From the NCBI RefSeq assembly GCF_042477335.2, contig NC_091250.1:61821384-61885383 (forward strand): a DNA stretch of 64,000 nucleotides, in the 5' to 3' direction. Below the pieces are notes generated by a model. The model was not told where the DNA came from. It saw nothing but the letters and a program-made list of their open reading frames with translations, and did not search any database. Source of the stretch: Ovis canadensis (lineage: Eukaryota; Chordata; Mammalia; Artiodactyla; Bovidae). The position numbers and the translations under genes were made by a program. This document shows, one piece after another, positions 54,805-64,000 of the stretch (the first letter of the stretch is position 1; every line of letters begins with the position of its first letter).

Positions 54805-54950
54805 TGCTGAGGGCTTCCCATATATTAATTCATCCTTACAAGGACCCCATAGCCTGTACATAGAGTTGCTACCCCAATATTTCAACCAAGGACATTTCGG
54901 CTCACACAGCTTGTAAGGAGCATATCCAGGACTTGAACCTTTGCTCTGAA
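54805..54950 (-). repeat. MIR-family fragment
   Basis: TTAATTCATCCTTACAAGGA, CACACAGCTTGTAAGGAGCA, ATCCAGGACTTGAACC. Confidence 0.75.
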
Positions 54951-55357
54951 TTCATGTCCCAGTTTCATAATTACTAATTCATGTTGACTCCTTGTTCACT
55001 TCTTCAGGACACAGATCTTGAGAAATTGAAAAGAGCAGTATGAATGAATGTGCCGACCACCGTCAGACTGTCAGATGGTCCTCATGTGCCCATAAAGTCA
55101 AGAAATAATGTGAACTGCCCCACCTTATGAACAATCATCAAAGGAACACCCTGTGGGTGAACAAGGAGGCGGAAGCATTCAGCGCTTCAACACGCCTCCA
55201 TTCCCACTTAGCTCCTTCCTCTGTTCAGAAATCATGCTCACCCACCGACCCAGAGCTCCTACCGCCCTCCGTTGTTAGCGCACGAAAGGCACACAAGCTA
55301 CCTTACACTCGGCCAAGAGACCAGCAGCAGCGTGGGGAACAGAGACAATGAAGACTT
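54951..55357. other. Unassigned, relatively CpG-containing
   Basis: More CpG than its surroundings (55150-55330). A 74-codon plus-strand frame (55127-55351) has no known relatives. No repeat recognised. Confidence 0.35.
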
Positions 55358-55570
55358 TGGAAGGAAACAGATCTGAGTTCAAGTTCTGACTATGCGACTT
55401 CCCAGATTTGGGACCTTGGGCAAGTTGCTTAGGTAAGTCTGTACCTGTAAAATGGGATAAATAAGATAAATCATGCCAACTTCACTGGACTACTGGGAGG
55501 AGAAAATGGGATCATTTGACAAACACCTTAGCCAGGGCCTGACCAATAACAGGTGCTTGATGGATGCTAG
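55358..55570 (+). repeat. MIR SINE
   Basis: GAGTTCAAGTTCTGACTATG, GACCTTGGGCAAGTTGCTTA, CTGTAAAATGGGATAAATAA, CAGGTGCTTGATGGATG. Confidence 0.85.
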
Positions 55571-56484
55571 CTCCCTTAGGAGTTTACCCAAAAAGCATCA
55601 TGTGAACCCTCCATTTTCCTGTCTACCCTTGCCCTTTGCCCCTAACCACCACACACACACCCCTTCCAGCTGAATCCAAAGGAGCTGCTGGCTCCCAGAT
55701 GTGTTTGCTGACCTGATTTGGACCTGAACACACATCTTTGCCCTTAGAATGTGGTTTGGAAATGAAGATTGAATGTCTTGAAAACTGAGCTGGGCTTAAA
55801 GAACATTAAGAGTTAACTACAGACACATTTGAGAACTAATTCTTCTTTTTTTGGAATATCATTTACAAGGGAAAATGCAAACCATGCACCAAATACTCAC
55901 CGCCAAGCAAAGACATGGATCATAACCCTTTGGAAGTGAGAGATAAATACATGTGCCTGTACATATTTATGCCAACTATTTCCTCTTATGTATTTATTCC
56001 AATCATTTAACAAAAATTACACATTTGGACCATGCAAATGTCCTACAGTTAACAACCATTTTAAAGTGACCAATAAAATACCATTTCTGTCTTTTCCTCA
56101 GCCTGGAATTCAGTCCTCAAGCTGAGGTGTTGAGCAGGGGATCCAAAAGTCAACTGGAGGCCCATGCCTTCTGAGTCACTGATCGTCTCACCTTTTCCTT
56201 AAGAGAGTCAGAGCAAGGAACGCTTTTTTAAATATACAACTCTTTCCATAGTGAAGGCTGAAAGTCAGGGCTGAGAAACCTCGAAGTTTCTTCAATGAAA
56301 GTGCAGAGGAAAGAAGTTCCATGTGACCTTTGGCACACTGACATTTTCTCTTCATTCACAAAAGTGACCAAATTGAGAAGACAGCATGGTGGGTGTTTCT
56401 TCATCACTTTATGCATGTAGTTTAGTGTCTCTCCTGGATGCAACCAAGTATCACTGAGAGGCCAAGAAGGGCAGAAACAGGGCC
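55571..56484. other. Unassigned sequence
   Basis: No gene or family recognised. A CA-rich patch is near 55650-55665. Confidence 0.45.
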
Positions 56485-56695
56485 CAAGACTCAGACAGAC
56501 CTGTGTTCAAATCCTGTTTCTGATATGAACAACTTAGACAATAGAGGCAAGAGATGTAGCCTATGACTGTATTTCCTCAACCATCAAATGGGAAAAATAA
56601 TTCCTACTTCACAGAGCATTGTGAGAATTAAAGATATTGTTCAAAAGCATCCGTGTACAATAAGTATTCAAGGAACAACTACTGTCATCTTTAAT
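56485..56695 (+). repeat. MIR SINE
   Basis: CCTGTGTTCAAATCCTGTTT, CAACCATCAAATGGGAAAAA, AGCATTGTGAGAATTAAAGA, TAAGTATTCAAGGAAC. Confidence 0.82.
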
Positions 56696-57044
56696 AGAAT
56701 CTAAGGTCAAATTGGCAATCTGGTGTTCGGAATAGTGGCTGAAAAAGACTTGCTTTTCAAAAACCCATTAGATGGAGTTTCAAGCATCAGACTAAGAATT
56801 TATCCAGTTTCTTTTACTCTTTCCATATTTCAGATTTACTCTGAAAAACAGGGAATTGGGATTTCTGATTAAAACTAAATCTTCCTATAGATTAAATTTA
56901 TTATAAGAAGCCTATTTACTTTTTAAGTAAATAATGAGAAGATTTTTTAACTTAGTTATGCTCCTTTAGGGAATATGTAGAGACCATTATAAAGTGGTAT
57001 GGACTGCAAAAAGCATCCATAAATGTCTATAACCCCTGTTTGCA
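56696..57044. other. Unassigned AT-rich sequence
   Basis: No family recognised. Confidence 0.45.
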
Positions 57045-57480
57045 TTCTTCGCTGTAATATAATTTTGCTCCTCCTCCCATCTTGAGGTAGAGTTTATCTA
57101 AGCCTGTTTAGCTGTGTGATTCGCTCGGACCAATAGGTCAAGAGCAAATGTGCTATAGACAGAGGCCCACTGGGGTCTACCCTCTCTTGCTTCCCCGAGA
57201 CCACCAGCTAAAGAAGTGCAGGGTAGCCTAGCAAAAGATGAGAAGTTCCATGGAAGCAGTAGGCTTTCCCTGCAGGTTATCGAATGCTAACTTTCAGAGA
57301 AGCAAGTGAAACCATTTTGGAAGATCCAGCCTCAGCTAAGCTACCACACATCTGCAGCCATAAGACTGACCCCAGGTGAAACCAACAGAGGAACCATCCA
57401 ACTGAGTCCAGCCCAAATTGCTGACCCACAGAATCACGAGCAAGTGGCTTAGCCAAAACATTCACTCAGGTTTTCTACAA
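57045..57480 (+). repeat. Ancient LTR-like repeat, family not assigned
   Basis: ATATAATTTTGCTCCTCCTC, GGACCAATAGGTCAAGAGCA, GTCCAGCCCAAATTGCTGAC and CCACAGAATCACGAGCAAGT match the family at 60595-60945. Confidence 0.55.
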
Positions 57481-57967
57481 CATCTTATGGGACAATCTGA
57501 ATGGACTTTTTGGCGAACCCAATTCAATAAAGTAGTTGTTGTTTTAAGCAGTTTTGAAATAGTTATACACAAAAGGTAAGTTTTGCATAAAGCCTTCCAC
57601 CAGCAGTTCTGTGGCCTCTGCAAGGTTCACAGTAAATCCTCAATCTCTAGACACTATCCCCTAAGTCACAGTGGCCTCGGTCATAGTTTCTTGGTCAGGG
57701 CTGAATCCTGTCTGAGAGCGGACCTATCCCATTCCCTCTCACATCACAGCAGTGCTTTAGATAGCTGGCCCCCTGACTGTCATTGCTGAGGGTCCAGGTT
57801 TGCCTTGGTTCTGCTCTTTCCAAGATCTGGTTATTCTAGTTTCTTAGATTTGATGAATTTCCCTGGTATTCTTCAGATAAATTCCATTGCTCCTCAAGAG
57901 AGTTAGCTTTGGTTTCTCTTGCTTGTACACTCCCTCCTCGCCAAATTCTTTTTTAACGTTTTTGCTG
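57481..57967. other. Unassigned sequence
   Basis: A donor-like ACAAAAG/GTAAGTTTTG lies at 57573 without a credible exon. Confidence 0.4.
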
Positions 57968-58204
57968 AAGTAGGGCTGCCCTGGCAGCTGTCTGTAAGGA
58001 ATCTGCCTGCAAGGCGGGAGACTCAGATTCGATCCCTGGGTTGAGAAGATTCCCTGAAGAAGGAAATGGCAGCCCACTCCAGTATTCTTGTCTGGGAAAT
58101 CCGATGGACAAAGGAGCCTGGCAGGCTCCATGGGGTCTCAGGCTCCATAGTCCATGGGGTCTCAAGAGCTGGACACGACTTAGCAACTAAATCACCAACA
58201 CCAC
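57968..58204 (+). repeat. Bov-tA SINE with internal duplication
   Basis: GGGCTGCCCTGGCAGCTGTC head, GATTCGATCCCTGGG box B, Bov-A unit. GGCTCCATGGGGTCTCA is partly duplicated at 58125-58172 (GGCTCCATAGTCCATGGGGT follows), lengthening this copy by about 24 bp. Confidence 0.92.
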
Positions 58205-58357
58205 CACACTTACTTGTGAGTGTGTAAGTATGTAATCACCACCATGATGTACAATATCATATTAGTTTCAGGCGTACAGCATAGTGATTCATTATCCATT
58301 ACAAGTTATTACAAGATATGGGTATAATTATACCCCATATCTAGCAGTGTACTATAT
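58205..58357 (-). repeat. L1 3' UTR fragment
   Basis: ATCATATTAGTTTCAGGCGT, ACAGCATAGTGATTCATTAT is the reversed L1 3' UTR. Confidence 0.7.
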
Positions 58358-58365
58358 AGCAGTGG

Positions 58366-58510
58366 TCCCCAACCTTTTTTGGTGGGGGGGCATGTTCAGG
58401 CAATAATGTGAGCATGGGGATGAAGCAGATGAAGCTTCGCTTATTCACCCAGTGCTCACTTCCAGCTGTGCAGCCCAGTTGCATAACAGGCTGTGGACCA
58501 GTACTGATCT
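58366..58510. mobile_element. hAT-type DNA transposon relic (internally deleted)
   Basis: CAGTGGTCCCCAACCTTTTT end, GCAGATGAAGCTTCGCTTAT and GCATAACAGGCTGTGGACCA near the other end. The distal inverted repeat is lost. Confidence 0.8.
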
Positions 58511-59234
58511 TCATCACTTAATCCCATAAGCTCCAAACTCTTAGCAAAGTCCCCTCTAAAGAGTTTGGCCCTCCATGTTCCTGAGGAAATGGTAGTCAGC
58601 AGGATGCTGCAAAGTTTCTTGTACACAAGACACCACACTGGCCTCTGCCAAGGAGGAAAAAGTAAGGCGTGGGCAGCAGCCTCACCCTCGCGGAGTCTCT
58701 GATGTAACAGTCCTCCTGCAGTCCTTTCTGCCTGCTTTTCCCCTTGATTCGTAGACTGGCAACTGAAGAGAATTCTGCCAAGTCAGTATACTGTGAATTA
58801 TTCCTAATTAACTTGAATGCTAAGATCATGTGTCATCCTTGGCTTTACCGGGGAAAACCCACAGCAGATCTGAGTCTATGCTCCTTGCCTAAGGCCATAT
58901 CCTTGGAAGATGAGGAACTAAAAATCACTTCTCTTTCTGAGTATCCGACAGCCTGAAAGGGATCTAATGCTGTTCCTTGTAACTTTTAAGAAGATTTACT
59001 CCTCCTCTCTCTCTTTTCTGTGTTTTCTCTCTCTTCCACCTTTTAGAATTCAGGTACTATAAATAAGAAAAAGCATTCATCATACTGATCATGCCTTTCA
59101 CTTTCACTTTTACTTGGGAGGGGAGGGCTTAGAAGCGACCTGAGAGTAAGCTTCTTTGTTAGAAGAACTGTGAGACCCTGAAAGAAATTTCATGGAAACG
59201 CAGAGGGGAATAGGAAGGGGGAATAGAGACTCTT
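58511..59234. other. Unassigned sequence
   Basis: Opposed frames at 58596-58956 have no support. A CT-rich patch lies at 59000-59045. Confidence 0.4.
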
Positions 59235-59390
59235 CCATGCCAGGCTCTTTCATAGTCAGAGTTCAGACAATCCTGTGAAGTAGACATAGGTACTCTCATT
59301 TTCAAAGGAGGCCACAGAGGCCTGGAGAGGTGCAGGCGGATGCCCAAGGTCACAGAGCCTTAACTCCAGTCCAGGTTTGCTGACGTTCAT
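59235..59390 (-). repeat. MIR SINE
   Basis: CAGACAATCCTGTGAAGTAG, CTCTCATTTTCAAAGGAGGC, GCCCAAGGTCACAGAGCC. Confidence 0.83.
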
Positions 59391-59734
59391 GTTTCTGCTT
59401 TTTCTACTCCCTGCCTGCTTTTCCAAAAAGAAAGCAGTGAAAGTTGACTTGGGGAGTTGTGGTGGGTCATGCCCCTTATTATGGTCACTGGAAATGAAAA
59501 CTCCATGCCTACGAAGATGAGTCTATTTCAGTACTTTCCAAAGAGCAAATCTATTTTAAAGTTGCCTCTGTGATAACAATAAGTGAATGTCAATAAATAT
59601 GCCACACACAAAAAAGAGGGATTCCCTCAGTAAATCAGATTTGAACTAGTTTCTTTACTACTGGACACCTCTGAATTTTCAATATATTTAAAGTGAATCT
59701 CCGGGGGAAGATCCAGGGTGATATTAGTTATGGT
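59391..59734. other. Unassigned sequence
   Basis: No family recognised. Confidence 0.45.
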
Positions 59735-60135
59735 CCCCCTTAGGCTGCCATAGCAAACAGACTCTAAAATACAAGGGCCAAAGTAGAAGTTACTCTCTCT
59801 TTCATTTATCAATACAGAGAGTGGCCCAAGGCTGGCTAAGTGGCTCTTGCATTTTCAATACATGGCTTCCAAGATAGCACCAGTGGTTACCATTTCTCAA
59901 GCAGTGGAAGTTGAAATAGAGAGTTTAAGGAAAGAGGCTTTCCCTTTAAGGAGACAACACGGAATTATACCATCTCTTGTGCTTACATCCCACTGGTCTG
60001 AACATGGTGATATGGACACAGATATAAAGGAAGCTAAGAAAAGCACTTCCTGGTTAGGTACCCAAGTGTCAGGCCAAAACTCAGAGCATTTTATATCACC
60101 AAAATGCAGAACGAGAGTAAACACCAAAGAGAAAA
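59735..60135 (+). repeat. Ancient interspersed repeat, family not assigned
   Basis: CCTTAGGCTGCCATAGCAAA, ATGGCTTCCAAGATAGCACC, GCTTACATCCCACTGGTCTG resemble old mammalian repeats, including the one at 13800-14140. The 138-codon plus-strand frame (59847-60263) is mostly inside it. Confidence 0.5.
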
Positions 60136-60594
60136 TGAGCAGTTTCTTATTTTCCCCAACTTTATTTACTTACAAAACTCATCTTTTTAATGCAGTGTTC
60201 TTCAGGACTGGTACTTCGTTAAATACCTCCTCTGTCAGGATAAGGCAGTTAACGATGCAGTGACCAACAACCTCAAACCTTGGTTTGAGTTGTCTTGACT
60301 TTCAAACAGCATCGGTTTAGTTCTCACTCTACTGTGTGTTGCTGAATGGGGGAGCTGTCATCTAGAACAGTCCTGATTTCCAGGGTGGAAGGGAAAAGAG
60401 TGTGGATGAGTCATGTACCACCGCATCTAAAGGCGAGAAAATCTAAGTAGAGCCTGACGGTAGTTCACAGCCTTCTTCACATGCATCTCCTTCAAGCCAG
60501 GCTTTGCTCCCAGACTTGGGATGGCTGAGACAGACCCACTTGTTCCCCTGCGGTGCCCCGAGTCTGCAGAGGAGAAAGGGGCTTCCTTCTGTCT
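60136..60594. other. Unassigned, with a weak minus-strand terminal-exon-like segment
   Basis: On the minus strand GGGTCTGTCTCAG (acceptor-like, ending 60530) precedes about 32 open codons (containing LGAKPGLKEMHVKKAVNYRQ) to a TAG at 60427-60429. No upstream exon found; a run of that length is expected fairly often by chance. Confidence 0.25.
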
Positions 60595-60945
60595 CCCTGG
60601 CCCTGATCTTCCACCTTGTTGTGCTGGTTGGAGTACCAAGAACAAGCTCCGGACGACTGTGGTAATTGACTCCTCTCTCTGTATCTACTCTCCCAAGAAG
60701 CAGAGACTATTTTTCCAGCCCTTGAATCTGGCCTGGGCTTGTGACTTGCTTTGACCGATGGAATGAAGCTGAGGTCACTCCAGATCAGCCCGTTTCAGCC
60801 ACTCCAGTAGTTGACTGCAGATCCATGGCTGAACCCGGCTAAGCCAAGTCCAGATTGATGACCCACAGCTAGATAAATGGTTACTGTTCTACAACACTGA
60901 GTTTCAGGTGGCATGGTACATACGAAAACTAACTTGCGTAGTGAC
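60595..60945 (+). repeat. Ancient LTR-like repeat, family not assigned
   Basis: TTGACCGATGGAATGAAGCT, GATTGATGACCCACAGCTAG, TTCTACAACACTGAGTTTCA. It matches 57045-57480 over its 3' half. Confidence 0.6.
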
Positions 60946-61156
60946 GGAAGCTGAAAAGGAATTGACTAAAAGGTTGTATTCTCTGAAAAACCAAGGCACT
61001 CCCAAGTTTATAGGCTATGCCCAGAATGCTACTGTAGACCTGGGCTGGCACTGAACACTGTACCTGCTGCCGTGGACATCCGCACTGAGACCACACCGTG
61101 ACGAATGAACCTGGACCCTGGACCCTGGTGACAGCCCCTGGGGCCACTTAGGAAAG

Positions 61157-61282
61157 TGGGGGGACTTTCCTGGCGGTCCAGTGGTTCAGACTCTGCACTT
61201 CTAATGGAGGTGACACGCGTTCAGTCCCTGGTTGGGGAACAAAGATACCACACGCTGTGTGGCACAGTCAGAAAAAAAAAGG
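61157..61282 (+). repeat. CHR-type tRNA-derived SINE
   Basis: GGGGGACTTTCCTGGCGGTC head, GCGTTCAGTCCCTGG box B, short body and an A9 tail at 61272-61280. Confidence 0.9.
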
Positions 61283-61340
61283 TGGTAAAGTTCTTAGTGT
61301 TGACACTTGTCCCCAGAAGTAGCTCACATACAGGCAAGAT

Positions 61341-61663
61341 GGGGCTTCCCTCATAGCTCAGTTGGTAAAGAATCCGCCTGCAATGGAGGAGACCCCGGTT
61401 CAATTCCTGGGTCAGGAAGATCCGCTTGAGAAGGGATAGGCTACCCACTCCAGTATTCTTGGGCTTCCCTTGTGGCTCAGCTGGTAAAGAATCTGCCTGC
61501 AATGCAGGAGACCTGGGTTCTGTCCCTGGGTTGGGAAGATCCCCTGGAGAAGAGAAAGGCTATCCACTCCAGTATTCTGGCCTGGAGAACTCCATGAACT
61601 ACGCAGTCCACGGGGTCACAAAGAGTTGGAGACGACTGAGCGACTTTCACTTCGCTTCACTTC
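61341..61663 (+). repeat. Dimeric Bov-tA SINE with target duplication
   Basis: Two tRNA-like heads in tandem: GGGGCTTCCCTCATAGCTCA (61341) followed by a partial Bov-A, then GGGCTTCCCTTGTGGCTCAG (61461) followed by a complete Bov-A ending CGACTTTCACTTCGCTTCAC. The pair is flanked once by ACAGGCAAGAT (61330-61340 and 61664-61674), so it inserted as one unit. Confidence 0.95.
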
Positions 61664-61769
61664 ACAGGCAAGATATTCTACAAAATAAATAATAACACAT
61701 GAAGGAAAGGGCAATGAACCAACCAAGCAGGAGACCTAGAGCTAGGGTCCAGGAAGCCGCCATGGTGTT

Positions 61770-61972
61770 GGTGTGGTGGCTTAGTCACTCGGTTGTGTCC
61801 GCTCTTTGCAACCCCATGGACTCTAGCCCACCAGGCTCCTCTGTCCATGGGATTCTCCAGGCAAGAATACTGGAGTGGGTTGCCATTTCCTCCTCCTAGG
61901 GATTTTCCTAACCCAAGGCTCTCCTGCATTGCAGGTGGATTCTTTACCAACTGAGTCACCAGGGAAACCTAT
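61770..61972 (-). repeat. Bov-tA SINE
   Basis: GGCTTAGTCACTCGGTTGTG, reversed Bov-A, shortened box B region, CAACTGAGTCACCAGGGAAA. Confidence 0.93.
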
Positions 61973-64000
61973 GGTATTGCTAGACATTAACCCTTCAGTA
62001 GCTGAAACAGGGAAGTTTATCTCAGGAATCCTGGGGCAGGAGGCAGGGTACTTGGGCAACATGTCTGTACCAACCACTGCAAAGCATTTCAAAGTTTTAA
62101 CAACTGGTAATACCACACCAGTGCATAACACGGTCCCCTGCTAACTCAGTCTCTGATGAGGAGACTAAAATTGCATGCTTGGCTTAGATTAATCAAGATC
62201 CACCCCCGCCCCCATCTTGATGAACTGGGATTATGGTCACGCAGCCACTCAGTAGGTGAACAAAAGGATAAAATCAGGGCTCCACCAATAAGGAAGGAGG
62301 TGATCAGGAAAGATAAATTGGCAAAAATGATCATTATTATCTGCGACACACCACAACTCCCAGTGGATAAGTTGGAGTGAGATATGCAGGACAGGGCAGC
62401 TCAAGGCCCTAGGGGTTGATCATTAATGTGCCCTGGAACACAGCAAGGGTCACAGAGGCCCAGGGTAACCACCGTCCCAGTATACCCGTATCAGGGGTTT
62501 GCCAGGATGCGGGACTTTCCATGCGAAAACTGACAAAGCCTGGGACAAGCTGGTCACTTGGTCACCTTGGTCGCAAGGTCAGCTGGTCCATGGTCTGCGT
62601 GATGTTACTTAAGAGGAGTTAGAAAGGGCCAGAGAATGCTCTTCACCAAGATCACACTGTTAATTCACTCATTCCTTTTCTTCAGTAAGCCACAAGTTCA
62701 ACGTCAATTATGTTTTACAATTCTGTGCTATTTTCCTTACAATTCTATGGTTAAGGCTCTGTCTAGGACTGGGGGAGTCCATTTTACCCAATTTCAATTC
62801 AACAGAAATCACTGAGGTCAGGAATATCAAGGCAGCTCTGAAACATGAAAGAAAATCAAATTAACCTAAAGCAGCTGTAACATCATTTCTCTCCCCTATC
62901 CCATTGGCAATTTGTTTTGCAGCTTATATTTATATATAAAAACCATGCCTCAGATTTCAGGATAAACCCAGGAAAAACAAGAACTAGGAAAGATTATTTC
63001 TTGTTTCCCTTTACAGATTCCTCTTCAACCAGAGAACTTCCGAACCCTCCACCCCATAAAAAGAAAAAAAGAAAAAAGCCTGTGTCTGCATTTTTCCCCT
63101 TAGACAGAATGTTGACTTTCTTCTCTTCATTCTGACACTTTCATTTCCTTTGCTGCAAGGTGAAGTGGGCACCAGAGTCAGGGTGCCCGAGGCTCTCTCT
63201 GAAGCCTTTCACGTCACTTGAGCCTCCAAGAAGAATCTGTGTTAAGAATTTCTCTTCAGCATGATCGGACTGCTCTATCCAGCACTGTCGAGGTAAGTGA
63301 ATCCTCTCATGAATTCTCGATGTCACATTGCCCATGAAAACATTTACTATGCTTTAGCTTGTGATTTATGGATCCATAAATTGCTTTTGCCACAGCCACT
63401 TCAAGACATAGTGAACTAACCCTCTCGTCTGCCACTTCAGTCACCACCAGGAGTGTTCTGGTCACCTCCTCTCTGATGCGGCCTGAGATTACTTAGCAGA
63501 GGCTGAGCCTAGCTTCAGAGGATGAGGTTTCTATGTTCTCCCTGCCTTTGAGCAAGCAGCTCTGCTTCATAGGCCCTGCCCCCTCTTCTCAAGCTTTTCT
63601 AACTCCATACTTACTTTCACTTACCCTAGCAGAGAAACACAAGTTTTCTGGAATCAAAGACCTATTCTTTCTAGGTGGTTTAAATTTTAGAAGCTTCCTT
63701 TTAATAAAGTCCTCCAGAAATACCTCTGTTGGTAGCAGATGCTAATCGAGTTCCTGGTTTATTTGAAAGTGGGCAGCTTTCTCTCAGTACAATGTTGGGT
63801 TCTGTTGGAGATACAGAAGGGCCTACAATTTCCTTGCTATCCTCAAAATTACAATCTAGTTGAGACAACTGAGTGCCTACTGTATACTGGGTGAGGAGTT
63901 TCTGAGCTCTGGGCCCCAGGGCAGGGATTGGGGATGGAGTTATAACAAAAGGGTCACAAATCCACAGACAACACAAGCATTACCTGCACATTTTTATCCT
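61973..64000. other. Unassigned sequence with a MIR-like relic and an isolated splice donor
   Basis: A diverged minus-strand MIR is likely at about 62155-62290 (TGATGAGGAGACTAAAATTG, GGTCACGCAGCCACTCAGTA). A textbook donor CTGTCGAG/GTAAGTGA occurs on the plus strand at 63292-63293, preceded by CAGCATGATCGGACTGC and, 34 bp upstream, by acceptor-like TTTCTCTTCAG. It could end a short or first exon but no protein is recognised. Other short frames lack support. Confidence 0.35.

Noticed and set aside
59847..60263. 138-codon plus-strand frame
   Set aside because: Most of it falls in an old interspersed repeat also seen near 13800.

Overview
The window is nuclear DNA from a ruminant, almost certainly a bovid. 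It carries BovB (RTE-type) LINE copies, Bov-tA and Bov-A2 SINEs (a tRNA-like head joined to a BovB-derived Bov-A unit), CHR-type tRNA-derived SINEs, a ruminant-type L1, and older mammalian MIR, L2, hAT and LTR relics. The families present do not separate cattle, buffalo, sheep and goat. No bacterial-style operons, rRNA or tRNA genes, or CRISPR arrays are present.

Almost every recognisable feature is an interspersed repeat. The best case for a host gene is on the minus strand. An internal exon candidate (12022 down to 11830) has a consensus acceptor and donor, only one open frame, and ends one base into a codon. A terminal exon candidate (6712 down to 6612) has a strong acceptor, needs exactly one base to complete its first codon, and runs 32 codons to TGA. 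I do not recognise the protein, and upstream exons were not found with confidence. The presumed intron between them holds a 47-bp minisatellite (about five copies), a run of four minus-strand SINEs, and MIR and L2 relics.

Layout: 1-5 kb has two BovB copies facing each other (980-2008 plus, 3752-4757 minus). 5-12 kb is the candidate gene region. 13-16 kb has a Bov-A2, an hAT relic and a 5'-truncated L1. 18-22 kb is mainly SINEs, MIR and BovB 3' ends. 23-27 kb has an old minus-strand L1 split by BovB, a CHR SINE, a plus-strand L1 3' end and an old LTR-like repeat. 28-32 kb is SINEs and MIR. 32.4-38.1 kb is a nested structure: a minus-strand BovB split by a degraded gammaretrovirus-like ERV (TG...CA LTRs, 4-bp AAGT target duplication), which itself holds a plus-strand BovB fragment. 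38.2-40.0 kb looks like the 3' end of a second, plus-strand ERV (env-like remnant, purine tract, LTR) carrying a CHR SINE with a 16-bp target duplication. 40-64 kb is SINEs, MIR, L2, L1 and ancient repeats between unassigned stretches.

All mobile-element reading frames seen are broken, and nothing suggests an active element or a multi-gene system. Family names come from recognising consensus features by eye. Boundaries are good to roughly 5-20 bp for young elements and are looser for MIR, L2 and old LTR relics.
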